From Paramecium sonneborni (Eukaryota > Ciliophora > Oligohymenophorea > Peniculida > Parameciidae), in assembly GCA_905182985.1 (NCBI GenBank), contig CAJJDN010000102.1, forward strand, positions 78,849 to 142,848: DNA of 64,000 nucleotides, read 5' to 3'. The notes under the pieces were generated by a model that made no database searches, was not told the origin of the DNA, and saw only the letters and a program-made list of their open reading frames with translations. Position numbers and translations under genes: made by a program. The stretch's first letter is position 1. Every line of letters begins with the position of its first letter. Shown piece after piece: positions 47,389-60,374 of the stretch.

Positions 47389-50300
47389 ATGAAAAATAAA
47401 GGTGCATAAGTATTCTGGTAAATAGTTTTGATAATTATATGGTTGTTAATAGATGAATGTAAATTAATATTTCTAATTAGGTAATGGATGTCCAACTGGA
47501 TGTAAGACATGTGGATTGATTAATGATTGTTGGTCCTGTATTGATGGATATTACTATTCTTTATTGTATTGTTATAAATGCATCAGTGGATGTTAAATTT
47601 GCTCATAGTCAAATTCCTGTTAAACTTGTTTATCTACTTATACTCTATAAAATGGCATATGCTAGCCTAAATGTTCATTAAATTGTTTGAATTGTAATGC
47701 ACCTTCCACATGCACTAACTGTATGGATGGATACTATATTGATACCAATCAATAATGTTAATAATGTACTCCACCTTGTTAGACTTGTAATTCAAGTCCT
47801 AATTTATGTCTTACATGTAATGATCAAATAGGAATGATCGTCATTAATTCATAATGTGTTTGTAAAGAAGGGTTTATTAAGAATTCCTTAAATGTTTGTA
47901 TACCTTGTACACCTCCATGTTTTAGTTGTATCGATAATTAAAATAAATGCATTTCTTGCATTTCCACATATAATTATTATTCCATCAGCAATACATGCGA
48001 ATGTCTAAGTGGATAATATGAAATTAATTAGAGTTGTCAACCTTGTCAATTACCTTGTTCTACATGTGAATTATCTAGTTCTCATTGCTTGTCATGTTCA
48101 GATATTAATTAAACTTTAAATGGATAATTCTAATGCATTTGCAATTAAGGATTTATATAGATTATGACGCATTGTGAATAATGCATCACTCCTTGTTTAA
48201 CATGCAATTTAACTACTACTTTTTGTCTTTCATGTGTTGATATCAATCATGAATTGAATAATGGAGCATGTATATGTAAACAAGGATATTTAACACTTTC
48301 TACATCACAATGTATATAATGTAATTCTGATTGTAAAACATGTTCTATTTCAATTGATAAATGTGATTCATGCATAGATCTTAATAAAGAAGTTGATTAA
48401 CTATATTAATGTGTTTGTAAGTAAGGATTTTATTTGGATCCAATAAATAATATATGCAAAGAATGTGATAGTTCATGTAGCATATGTACAATTGATAGAT
48501 GCATAACGTGTAAATAAGGATATGGAAAAAGTAAAGAATCTGTCTTGTATTGTTTACCTTGTCATTATCCATGTTTAGATTGCTAAGAAGATGTAGAATT
48601 TTGTAATAGATGCGATAAAACAAGTTTTATTTATTTAGAGAATAAAGAATGTAAATGCCCAAAAGGTTATTATTTTGATAATCAATAATGTTCAAGATGT
48701 TCACCTGAATGTGATAATTGTTCTTATAAATTAGATAATTGTTTGAATTGTATTGATAACAATTATTAATTTTTTGAAAATAGTTGTGTTTGTCCTTTTG
48801 GATATTATATAGATACATCATATAATTGTTAATAATGTAAAGAACGTTGTGAATCATGTAAATATAATTTTGATTTTTGTTTAAGTTGTAGTAAATCCCA
48901 ATAGATATTGATTAATAATTAATGTTAATGTATAGATGGTTATACTTACATAATGACAAATGATTAATAATAATAAGATCTATGTCATTAATGTTCAGAT
49001 ATTTATTAGAATTGCATTGAGTGTGATTCATAAAAATGTAATAAATGTTAATTAGGATATTATTAAAATGAATTATAAGAATGTGTTATAACAATATGTG
49101 GAGATAAGATTAGAGTTGAAAATGAAGAATGTGAAGATGGAAATGATGGATGTTAGGATTGTTAATGTTAATTAGGATGGTATTCAAATGAAATAGACTG
49201 TAATTCTATATGTGGAGACGGAATTTAAGTATATAGAGAATAATGTGATGATGGCAATGATATTCAATATGATGGATGTTATTTATGTTAGTATGATTGT
49301 AATTAAAATTGTTAATTATGTAATCAAGGTGTTTGTAGTGAATGTAATGAAGGTTATTAATTAGAAAATAATTAATGTATTACATCATGTGGAGATGGTA
49401 TATTAAATTAATCAATAGAATAATGTGATGATAAAAATAATCTACCTAGAGATGGTTGTTTTAATTGTTTTCTTGAAGATGGATTTATTTGTCATTACAA
49501 TAATTAATTATAATTTCAATCTTGTGAAAGATGTTTAGATTTAAATTGTATCACTTGTTCTCTTGATAATTAAATTCAAATTTGTCATAAATGTTAAGAT
49601 GGTTATTTTATTGATCTATATAATGGATGCTCAAAATGTGATGATATTTGTATCAATTGTATTATTAACTCTAAAAATTGTATCACTTTTGATTATCAAG
49701 TATATTAATTGAAATAATGTAATTAAAGTTAAGGACTTTATTATGATTTCACCCTTAAAGATTGCTAATCTCAATGTGGAGATGGAATTATAAGTGCTTA
49801 AGAATAATGTGATGATTATAACACTATTGATTATGATGGATGCAATAAATCTTGTTAAATTGAACCTGGTTTTCTATTTGATATTTAAAGTAACACGTTC
49901 ATCAATGAACCTAAAATTAAAATAGAATCCTAAAAATCTAATAATAATTTATATTAAATCATTCCTGATTCTTTTTCAGAATCTATTAATTGCACTGGTT
50001 CATTTATAAATATTGATAATTTCAATAATTCATAATACAATTTTAATATAACTTAAATTCATCAACATTGTGATATATAATTATCCTTATATAAAACTAT
50101 TGATCCAATTAATTTGATTCATGTTTTTGTCAAATATAATCAAAATTACAAAAAACGAATATTAGATGAAGATTCCTCCTCATAAGAAATCGTTATTGTA
50201 CCTTAAAGATAAGTATATGTAAATTAAGAATAAAAAGAATAAGGATAAAAAGTGGCTTCAGCTTCCAAAGCTATGTCTTAATCTATTGTTGCATTTGCAC

Positions 50301-51496
50301 CTCTAGCTTTAATTTTTGGAGGATTCAAATTTATATGGGCTATCCTAGACATTTTAAGTTGGTTAAATAATTTCTATTTCTTAAATGTTAATTATCCTGA
50401 AAATGTTAGACTACTATTTTAATAAGCAGAATGGAGCAATATTATTACCTTTCCTACTATTAATATCTTAAATTAACCACATGATGATTATTACTTTTAA
50501 GCATAACCTAAATTCACAGATAAAGACATTGATCCTCTTTTTTTTAATAATATCCAAATTGTTTTCATTTTCTTATTGCAAGTCTTCTTTACTAAACTTA
50601 TATGTTGTAGCTTAAGGAATTTATTATAAAGATATTATAAAAAAATTTTAATCCTCAATTAAACAAAATCTATCTTTAAACTTAGTGAATTTGAAATTGA
50701 AATTTAATAACAAAATTAAAAAATATAACCAAGATAATAAACATTAATCTATTAAATTCCAAAAATATTCACACCTTTATATTCATAATGTCTTATTTTT
50801 GAATCAACTTTTGTAGCTAACTTAATCAAAACTTTATAATTAAGCTATTTGGATATCACTTTAGCAATTGTTCTTTAAATTACTAATTAATAAACAGCAC
50901 ACAATTTAATAGTTAAAGTAAATATTGCTTTTGCTTTCTTTTTTATTATTATTTTAATTTATCTAATTTGCTTTTCATATACTATAACATCATCTCATCA
51001 ATTGAAATTAAATTATGAACATTTTCAAAAAAGATATAGTTGTTTTTATGAAGAACTCAAAACAGATTCAAAAATTGCTATGATGTATTCTTTTGTCAAT
51101 CTATTACGAAAAACTTGTTTTATAGTTGCCACTGTTGTACTATATAACATCCCTATATTTTAAACTACTGTATGTTTCTTATCTTGTTTACTCAATATCA
51201 TCTTTTTGTTAATGGGTAACCCATTTACAACTAAAAAACAATTTATCTTAAACTTTATTCCTGATCTATGCATATTACTAATTATAGGAATAACAATAAT
51301 TTTTGCATTTTAGGATAAATTTTAAATTTTAGATGATTAAAATATTTATATATTAGGTTGGATAGTTGCTCTTTGCATATATATTTCCATCATACTGTAA
51401 TTATTATTCTTGTTAAAAGAAATATTATTTTAAATGTGGGATCGATTGAAAAAATTGTTTAACTATTTTAAAAATAAATTTAATTGTGTATATTGA
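47389..51496 (+). CDS. cysteine-rich membrane protein with Myxococcus-type (DUF4215) repeats
   Basis: Two exons, 47389-47458 and 47481-51496 (22-nt intron), giving 1,361 residues. An N-terminal hydrophobic segment (WQIVLIIIWLLIDEC) is a signal or anchor. Residues about 25-580 are furin/growth-factor-receptor modules with CxxC pairs. Residues about 580-820 hold several C-G-D-G-x(n)-E-Q-C-D-D-G-N units (SICGDGIQVYREQCDDGND, TSCGDGILNQSIEQCDD, SQCGDGIISAQEQCDD), the DUF4215 signature. A Cys-poor ectodomain follows (INCTGSFINI), then from about residue 960 several membrane helices (SIVAFAPLALIFGGFKFIWA, FFFIIILIYLICFSYTI, CILLIIGITIIFAF, GWIVALCIYISIILQLLFLL). It is a surface membrane protein of unknown ligand. 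Unlike the receptors at 9-31 kb, its module array is intronless. Confidence 0.82.
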
Positions 51497-51888
51497 TTAT
51501 CTTTTGTATATATTATTAATAAAATAAAATTTTCAATATATCCTTTAAGTATTCTCTCATTGTATTCTATTATAATTTTTTTCCAAATATAATTTAGTTT
51601 TTAATTATTTATCTTGTTTAAACTGAAGATGTACATCTAAAACTAGATGATTAAAATTTGCTATTAATGAATAAATCAGTTAAGAAAGAAGAAAACATAT
51701 TAAGTGAATGAGTTTTTTATAAAAATTAATAATTAATGAACAACCTAATTGAAGATAAAAAAAATAATATAAAGAATTCTTATGTTAATGGAATGATAAT
51801 TGTTTGATTTTAGAAAATAAAAGAATTTAGATTAAAAAAAAATAGATTATAAAATGTATTAGTTAATTATATTAATAAATTTTATATA
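51497..51888. other. intergenic, no feature seen
   Basis: About 390 nt of AT-rich sequence holding the 3' end of the cysteine-rich gene and the promoter of the next. Nothing else is recognisable. Confidence 0.4.
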
Positions 51889-52425
51889 ATGAATTAAAAA
51901 ACTAGTACAGATTGTTGTGTATAAACTGATTTGGATTATATGGAATTAGAAATAATTGAAAACATTTCACCAAAAATGATTTGTGTTAATTAATTGTCAA
52001 GAAGTGTTAACATGAGAAATAAACAATTGAAAATTGATGTGAAAAATAATTTTAATAGTTTTTAACTAAGAAAGATAGAGAGTTTTGATTAAAATTAGAA
52101 TTAACTTAGAAGATAGAAAAATATTTATAATAATAAGTCTTTCCATAATGAGAATGAATAAAGAGCAAGAAGAAAAAAGTAATTTATTGCAAGATCTTTC
52201 CATATTGAATCATTAAACAATATTGCAACACCATAATAAATAGTTTTACCATAAAAATAGTAATTCACTCCTCTTCATGTATTAAAGAGGAAGTTGAATT
52301 ATCCAGCAAATCCATATAGATTAAAAACATGTCCTGATGATAGTAAATTTAGTGATAAATTACTATAGACAAATATTATACCAGAAAAAATAAAATATTT
52401 TGATGGGATTAAGGCTTTAAAGTGA
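51889..52425 (+). CDS. uncharacterised basic protein (178 aa)
   Basis: Single exon, ATG 51889 to TGA 52423-52425. Hydrophilic, very rich in Asn, Lys, Arg and Gln, without membrane segments or known motifs; the middle is Arg/Lys-rich (EQRARRKKQFIARSF). The end of the gene is 28 nt from the 3' end of the convergent gene. No family recognised. Confidence 0.55.
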
Positions 52426-52453
52426 TTTAAATTATATGTTAATATGTAGATAT

Positions 52454-53490
52454 TCATTCTAAAGTTTAGATTGATTCGATACTATCTCTAGATGACACTT
52501 AATTATAATAAAATATAATTACATTCATTAGAAATGAGATTTGATATGATAGATGATGTTTTTTCTTATTAAATTAATAATTAATTAAATGCATCTAAGG
52601 TATTTTTAACTTAATTTGCAATTTTTAAAATTGATTAGATTTTATTTTTATCTACTTTAACAAATTTTTTATCAGTGATAGTACGTTCTTGATCATTAGT
52701 TAATTTATACGGATCGGTAGTAGTATGAAATGTTTTTGTATGTTCTAGAATGGTTTTAATTTTATTAAATTTAGGATCAGCAATTTTAGTATTGATTTAT
52801 GAAGTATTAGCTACATTTCCTTAACTGCCAGAACGAAGAAGGAGACTACTTTATCCATTGATTGATTATTGAAGTATATTAAATATATGTTATGATGCAT
52901 AACATAATTCTGGGGAATCTCTAGGCTGATTGAGTTTATTTTCATAACTCTTATTTATAAGTGTTTATAAGAGGGCTTATTGAGAATGTGTACTTTTGTC
53001 ACTAATTTTGATTCGGGCATCTAAATCTCCTAAGTAGAGAGACTGATAATACTTGAGTCTCTATAAGTTTAAGAGCCATTACAATTTCTTTGGGCAAGAT
53101 AATTTTTAAAGATATCATTTTGAGTTTTGTTTATTCTTGGGACCATTTATTTGTTGTTGTCTTTTCCTTTTTTGTTTAATTATTTTGATATTTGACTTTT
53201 ATGCATCAGTAAATCTTTAACATTTATTTGAAATTGACTTTTTGAATGATCACTAAAGAATTTTGACACATCTGTCTTATTCTTAGGAATTGGATAATTC
53301 GCTTAGTTATCACTAATTTGATTTCCTATCTTATCATACCTAAAGTTTGTACTTTTCGTTTAATTTTTTAACTTAGCATTCTAAAGCTTTATTGACTATG
53401 TTTATCTATCTCAGTCTTGTAATTAGATAATATTTTCGAAATCCTATCGTTTTTTACTATTGATCTATTGGTTAAAATTGAATTTTGCAT
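52454..53490 (-). CDS. uncharacterised Ser/Asn/Lys-rich protein
   Basis: ATG 53490 (MQNSILTNRSIVKNDRIS) to TGA 52454-52456. Two introns can be placed: 23 nt (GTATTATC...CTTAG), which joins RDS to RDLDARIKISD, and 25 nt near the 3' end. Between about residues 30 and 40 the frame changes without a good intron, so the first exon is provisional. The product is hydrophilic; the C-terminal part (TKIADPKFNKIKTILEHTK, NKIQSILKIANQVKNTLDAF) looks helical. No known domain. The 5' 657 nt are repeated at 53974-54630 by the assembly overlap. Confidence 0.5.
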
Positions 53491-55112
53491 AATATAATTA
53501 TTATTATATTTATACTAATCAGATGACTAAAGACTTTATAGATATTTATATATTATCCATCTAAATCATATAAATAAATTCACAACCTTAGTATTTCTAT
53601 TTAAATCAAAGTATTCGTATTCGTATTAAAATAGAAAACACAAATACTTATCAATCCCTTTTTTTAAAGATTCCTCAATTATAAAATAGTATCTTAACTA
53701 CTTTTTCTAAATGTTCTTTTGATATATTCTAATTCAAAAACCCTTTAATTATAGTTCTATTTTGTTCATTAGTGTAATTAATACACTACTCAATAAAGTA
53801 AGGATATAATAACACAAATCTTATTTATAATAATAATCCAACAAATCTCAAACCCAATTCTATGCTATCCAACTTTTTTTGATAAAATTTCTTATATCAA
53901 CAAAATAACAGAGAGGAATAATGATAAAAAAGATTATTTCAAAAAAAAAAACCTTAAAATTAGAATCTCATANCGAAGAAGGAGACTACTTTATCCATTG
54001 ATTGATTATTGAAGTATATTAAATATATGTTATGATGCATAACATAATTCTGGGGAATCTCTAGGCTGATTGAGTTTATTTTCATAACTCTTATTTATAA
54101 GTGTTTATAAGAGGGCTTATTGAGAATGTGTACTTTTGTCACTAATTTTGATTCGGGCATCTAAATCTCCTAAGTAGAGAGACTGATAATACTTGAGTCT
54201 CTATAAGTTTAAGAGCCATTACAATTTCTTTGGGCAAGATAATTTTTAAAGATATCATTTTGAGTTTTGTTTATTCTTGGGACCATTTATTTGTTGTTGT
54301 CTTTTCCTTTTTTGTTTAATTATTTTGATATTTGACTTTTATGCATCAGTAAATCTTTAACATTTATTTGAAATTGACTTTTTGAATGATCACTAAAGAA
54401 TTTTGACACATCTGTCTTATTCTTAGGAATTGGATAATTCGCTTAGTTATCACTAATTTGATTTCCTATCTTATCATACCTAAAGTTTGTACTTTTCGTT
54501 TAATTTTTTAACTTAGCATTCTAAAGCTTTATTGACTATGTTTATCTATCTCAGTCTTGTAATTAGATAATATTTTCGAAATCCTATCGTTTTTTACTAT
54601 TGATCTATTGGTTAAAATTGAATTTTGCATAATATAATTATTATTATATTTATACTAATCAGATGACTAAAGACTTTATAGATATTTATATATTATCCAT
54701 CTAAATCATATAAATAAATTCACAACCTTAGTATTTCTATTTAAATCAAAGTATTCGTATTCGTATTAAAATAGAAAACACAAATACTTATCAATCCCTT
54801 TTTTTAAAGATTCCTCAATTATAAAATAGTATCTTAACTACTTTTTCTAAATGTTCTTTTGATATATTCTAATTCAAAAACCCTTTAATTATAGTTCTAT
54901 TTTGTTCATTAGTGTAATTAATACACTACTCAATAAAGTAAGGATATAATAACACAAATCTTATTTATAATAATAATCCAACAAATCTCAAACCCAATTC
55001 TATGCTATCCAACTTTTTTTGATAAAATTTCTTATATCAACAAAATAACAGAGAGGAATAATGATAAAAAAGATTATTTCAAAAAAAAAAACCTTAAAAT
55101 TAGAATCTCATA
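52834..55112. repeat. assembly overlap 3: 1,139 nt repeated around N 53973
   Basis: 52834-53972 equals 53974-55112 in the same orientation, with one N between. The second copy contains a false second start region (to 54630) of the minus-strand gene at 52454-53490. Confidence 0.93.
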
Positions 55113-55422
55113 AAAACTTAAGGAGAAAGTAATCCACAAAAGTAATAAAAAAATGCAAATAAAATTAATTTAACAACACTCTATCAAATGTATATACATT
55201 GAACGCATACAATTAGGGTAGGCTAATTAGTCATTAATGAAATATATTAAAATCATTCAATTTCTATTATTCTTTAGAATAGATTGTTACTTTCCAATAA
55301 ACAGTTTATTTAATTCTATATCTATCATCATTAATTTAATTAAAAGAACAATAAATTTGAATTTCAAATACAGTGTATTAATTGACCTATCGTATAAATT
55401 GTAAAAATATAATTTATTTTAT
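53491..55422. other. intergenic (about 790 nt once the overlap is removed)
   Basis: Half of this interval is the second copy of overlap 3, including a repeated gene 5' end at 53974-54630. The true intergenic part is 54631-55422. Apart from the fragment at 54815-55036 I see no gene. It contains the start regions of two divergent genes. Confidence 0.5.
54815..55036 (-). pseudogene. possible gene fragment
   Basis: A 73-codon minus-strand frame, bounded by TGA on both sides, with protein-like sequence: FYQKKLDSIELGLRFVGLLL, then YPYFIEQCINYTNEQNRTI and NISKEHLEKVVKILFYN. There is no ATG, and the upstream and downstream sequence gives no exons. The same sequence occurs at 53675-53896 because of the assembly overlap. 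It is likely a relic of a lost gene; family unknown. Confidence 0.25.
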
Positions 55423-57249
55423 ATGTTAAATCAATATACTACACCTCCAAGAATACCTAAGCCTTCACCTCTTCCTTAGAATTAAGAATAATTATTGCAT
55501 GTTGTACTTCATGAAAGACAAATACAATAACAATAACGTTATTATACTCCTTAAATTCACAGAGCCCCATCTTAATAAACTATTTCCACTTAGCTTAACT
55601 CTCCCATTTCTAATCAACCTAAGCCTTAGAGATACAGTGTCATATAATAGGTCAATTCTAATGATATGTAGAATCAATATCATCAAATCTTGCAATATTA
55701 CAAAGAGTTAGAAATCAATATGTAATAATAAAAATAAGAAAATTATCTTAAATATAATGAAATACTTTAAAAAATTGATAACATCTCATAAATTATGGTT
55801 CATAATATCAATTAATTGAATATTAATCAAAAAAACGAATATCAATTATTGTTATAAGAGTTGTAATAATAACGATTAGAAAATTAGAAAAGATATGAAT
55901 AATTGTTCTATAATATTGAATAACAAAAAGATAAGAACAATTATGCCGAATCAAGAGAATAACTCATATAATAATAGCATAATATAATTGAATAATAGAA
56001 ACAATAAATATGCAATTAAAATAATATGATAATTAGACCACCTTAATATGAGGATATTCAAGTGGCATAATAATAATCAAAATAATAAACTTATGCATCC
56101 AAACCCATTAATTTAGAACAAAAATTATTTCCTTAAGATAAGTAAAATTGTTCTCAAGATTAACTTAATTACTCTTAAATTCACAGTAGATCAAATAAAT
56201 AATCCTCTCCTTAGATTTAAATATCAAACAAAAATCAATCTCAAGATAATAATACTTTTGGTATTAATTCTGGTTAGCTTACTCCATTTATTTAAAATTC
56301 TCCATAATAATAAAATCATTCTCAGACAGAAAAAGAATTGTATAATTCTCCTTCTAATTAATAATTAATGAATAATTAGATGTCTAATCAAATTATTAAA
56401 TAGACTAAATCTCCAAGGGAATAAATATATCCGTGCATTTGTATAAACAGTCCTAATAATACAAGTAGAGATAATTCAATGTAACATTAAAAAAAGTAAA
56501 TATTTGAAAAACCTATATTTGAATAAGTTAATAATAAACCAATATTTCATCAAAATTCTCCAATTAATAATTATGATAATCAAAAAACATAATAATAAAA
56601 CCATGATTAATAATAAATGTAATATTATCAAGTTTAATAACCATTTCATTCAGATGAAAGCATAATAATTGATGAATCCAAGAATTCCTCTGAATTATTG
56701 TCACAATTAAAAACAGAATATGGAACTAATAGTTTAACATAGAATTCCTCTTTTTAGCTAATTGCTAAATAATTACAATTAAATTATTGTTACTAATGTG
56801 ATTAATATATTTAACTCTAATTTTCTGATAAACATCTTTAAGAGTGCAATTCTTAAAGACCTCAAAGAAGATAGAATGATAGCTATTTAGATTAATACAT
56901 AGCCTACAAAGGAGATGATCATTTCTTAATTGAAACTTTAGAAGTTAAAACCAAAAGAATTTGTCAAGAAATTTTTATAATTAAATAAATGATGCAATTA
57001 GCTCAATTATAGAAGCTAGTGAAATAAGAATAAATTTAATTAAGAGAATTTTGCTAAATAGCAATTATAATACTTGATAAGTTGTTATCAAATCCTAATT
57101 CCTCTTAATTAATTAAATTTTATCAACATACTGAATAAATATTTAACGTGGTTTATTTGGCACCATAAATATTTTATAAGCAACAAGCTAAATTATTGCA
57201 AAAATGCTTAGATCGTATAAAAGAATTATATTAGCTATATAAAAAATGA
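55423..57249 (+). CDS. Gln/Asn-rich protein with a C2HC-like finger
   Basis: 608 residues, single exon, ATG 55423 to TGA 57247-57249. Mostly low complexity, rich in Gln, Asn and Ser, with many TAA and TAG codons, so it would be unreadable in the standard code. There is a coiled-coil stretch near residues 120-200. Near residue 450 a compact motif NYCYQCDQYIQLQFSDKHLQEC gives Cys-x2-Cys-x12-His-x4-Cys, a possible zinc finger. A helical C-terminal domain follows with no low complexity (LIETLEVKTKRICQEIFI and on). The Gln/Asn-rich part resembles prion-like scaffold regions. Function unknown. Confidence 0.65.
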
Positions 57250-57785
57250 TTAAATGATTTATTATAAATTTCTTATATAATTTTGTAATTTCTACTATGA
57301 TATAGTAAATTATTGTATAAAGTAAATGATAATTAAGTAGTTTCCCTATAAATAATGTTGATTATGTATTCTAATGATATTTTTGAAATATCAATAAATT
57401 TATATTGATTTAAATTTTGAATATTATGTTTAGGGTATAAGAATGAAGTATGTTAAAGTTTCGAGTTGAAATTTTAAAATACAAGTAGGTTGTCGGGTAT
57501 TTGATTAAAATAATTGATTTTTTTATTCATAAAATAGTACTTTTCAGTAAAATCCTAGTAAGAGTGATTTTTTTTTTGAAATAAATTCTTTAAATCTAAA
57601 CTGAATAATAGAAGATGGAGATGAATTTAGGAATGAGAGTATAAACTTATAAATGTTTATTAGATAACGAAAGGAATAACTATTGAATAAATATTTAATA
57701 ATTTATATTTGCAAATTAACCGTAGGAACAATAAACTGAATAAATACTAAAACAACTATATTATAAATTCAAAGTTAAAATAATT
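57250..57785. other. intergenic, no gene seen
   Basis: About 540 nt of AT-rich sequence between two genes on the plus strand; it holds the terminator of the first and the promoter of the MYB gene. Confidence 0.4.
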
Positions 57786-58550
57786 ATGTCATTAAATTCT
57801 TACTCATCTTCATCATAACGTAAGCCATGGACACCTAGTGAAGATAGGTTGTTGTCTGAACTTAAAAAAAATAAAGAGTATGATTGGATTGAAGTTGCCA
57901 GAAGAATTGAAGGTCGTAATCCATCCTAATGCTCTTAAAGATGGAAGCGTATCAAAGGATTCAAACTAAGAAGAACTTGGACAAAAGAAGAAGACACCAA
58001 ATTGCTTGAATTAGTTAACATTCATGGATCTAATTGGTGTTTAATAAGCACATATTTTGAAAAGAGATCTGGCAAATAGGTTAGAGAACATTATCTTAAT
58101 CAATTGGATCCATAAATTAATACTTCCCCTTGGAGTATGGAAGAAGATAAAAAGATTGTTGAACTTTATCAATCAATTGGAGGGAAATGGAGTGTAATAA
58201 CTAAAGCACTAAACTAAAGATCTGAGAATAGTGTTAAAAATCGATTTTATTCTTGTCTTAGACACAAATATCTCAACATCAAAAATCCATACTATATTGT
58301 GCCTGAAAAAAAATAAAAGTTGAATGAAGAAGAGAGTTAGCAGAATTAAAATTTTTAGGAGCAATAAAATATTACTGCAATTCAACAACCAATTCAACAA
58401 CCAATTTAACAATCATCAATTGAATAAGTTCCTAATTATGTTCAAATTTATTAGAATTGCCTTTATTAGATTCCAATATATGTGCCTTAACCAATATTAA
58501 TGCCTGTATATATTTACCCATCATAATTCCAACTCAATAATCAACAATGA
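57786..58550 (+). CDS. three-repeat MYB DNA-binding protein
   Basis: 254 residues, single exon, ATG 57786 to TGA 58548-58550. Three SANT/MYB repeats: KPWTPSEDRLLSELKK with WIEVARRIEGRNPSQCSQRW; RTWTKEEDTKLLELVNIHG with WCLISTYFEKRSGKQVREHY; SPWSMEEDKKIVELYQSIGG with WSVITKALNQRSENSVKNRF. The Trp spacing and the third-helix sequences of repeats 2 and 3 are as in c-MYB-type R1R2R3 proteins. The C-terminus is Gln/Pro-rich and may act as an activation region. It is expected to be a nuclear sequence-specific DNA-binding factor; its targets are unknown. Because of the three repeats it could also be a CDC5-like or SNAPc-like protein, but the length and tail favour MYB. Confidence 0.88.
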
Positions 58551-60374
58551 TTATTATTATTTATTTTTATATTAAGGTGTACAACTTCCAATATAATTTA
58601 AACCATCATTCTTTTCTCATCTATTAGAAACCAATAACCAAAACATTAATGACATTATTAATTAATATAATGAAATTAATCAAACAAAAAAAATTATTAC
58701 AAACAAACATCTTCATTTTCTAACTTATTCAATCTATTTGACTATTCCAAAATTAGAATACTCAAAACATCAAATTAGAAACTTATTATCATTATATTTT
58801 ATCTATAGCAAATACTTAATTAAAATTATATATCTATTAATTTACTCAGTTATTGGATTCCTATCCTTTACAATCCTCTCTTCTAATATATGAAGTACAA
58901 CATTCTAAATATCAACTTTTTTAAATTTCTTAATCCATTTTATGTTTCTAGTACTATTAATTTATTGATATTATTTTTAATTGAAATTTTACATATTTTT
59001 ATTATTAATACTATTTCAATAATAGAAATCAATATATGGCAATATTAAGCTTGGAGATTTTATAATTAAGAATCATAGTGTGTTTTAATAAAAATTTTGG
59101 ATTTTTAAAAGTACAAACAATAGAGGAATACTTAAAAATCATAGCCCTGGTCTAATCTACATTTATTATTGATATTTGATCAAATTGGGTTGTATTTTCT
59201 ATGAAATTTTAATTAACTAATTTCTTTTTAATGGTAATTTATTGTAAAGATTTATATATATAGGGATAATTATCCAAATCGATTAATCAAAATTAAGTTT
59301 AGTTTATAAAATTATTAAATTTATTCGAAAATTCTATTTTGATTTTTGGAATTAAATAATAATATTAAATATCAATTCTTTTATCTAAACTCAATTTTTT
59401 AGAAAGTACAAAATTTAAATTTAGAATCGATCTCAATATTTAAATGGACAATATGTATTTCGAATTATTAAAGTTAAACTCTTCGTTTTCTTCTATCTTA
59501 CAAATATATCAGTTAATCGCTATTATGATTATTTAAATTATGTCTATAATTGTATTATATTATAAATTAAGAGTAATTATTAAAAAGCTTAACTTTCTTA
59601 AAAATATAATTATTTAAAAAAAATAATTATGAGATATTATAATCAAGTTAAAATGAAAATAATATTTTAAATAAGAAAATAGTAAAGAACAATCTAAAAT
59701 AATATAAAATATCAAATGGCTAGATTTCATTAATGGTTGATTATTACTTTAAAGTTTATAATTACTGTATTAATAAAATTTCAATTGCTAAATCTTTTCA
59801 TGAATTTTTTAAACTAAAATTAAAATCCAAAACGATATTTCATTCTCTCTTAAATAAATTTGTTAAATATCTCCCTTTTATCTAACATACCATAAAGACT
59901 ATTGGTTTTTTCTAAATATTATAATAAGGTGGTATTATGATTTTTTTGTGAATCATAATAGATAAGTTTTTGATAATTGTATTGTTTTCTTTCAATATTT
60001 TAATAGTTCTACCTTGAAATTATTAAAAAATTTTAACCTCCTTTTGATATTTAAATTTGCACTATATATTAGAGAGTTTGATAGGAAATATATTTTGTTT
60101 ATTGATATTTTAATAATAAAACTTTAAATATTATCAAGTGGATCAAAATTAAGAGTAATGGTTCTTTCTGTTGGAATGAGTTGAAAGTAAAATTTACATT
60201 TTAAGTCTTAGATTAAACATAAATTATAAAGAATAGCTTTTTAAATCATCATGTAACAAAAAAAACTATAATTATTCAAAATTTGGTGTATATTTTGTTC
60301 ATATAATGCAAAAAATTTCTAATATTGAATTAATTTATATTTTAAAGCGTTTAGGAATTATTTGTATTTAAAAT
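58551..60374. other. gene-poor region with weak relics
   Basis: 1.8 kb without a convincing gene. A plus-strand stretch around 59030-59160 has a kinase-like look (YGNIKLGDFIIKNHS, compare N-I-K-L-G-D-F-G) but is short and unsupported. From 59455 on, the sequence is repeated after the N at 60583. Confidence 0.35.

Noticed and set aside
48381..48857. Minus-strand frames of 76-80 codons
   Set aside because: Antisense to the continuous DUF4215-type coding sequence at 47389-51496.
59030..59160. Kinase-like fragment (N-I-K-L-G-D-F)
   Set aside because: Too short, no other kinase motif nearby, and no exons on either side; kept only as a remark on the region.
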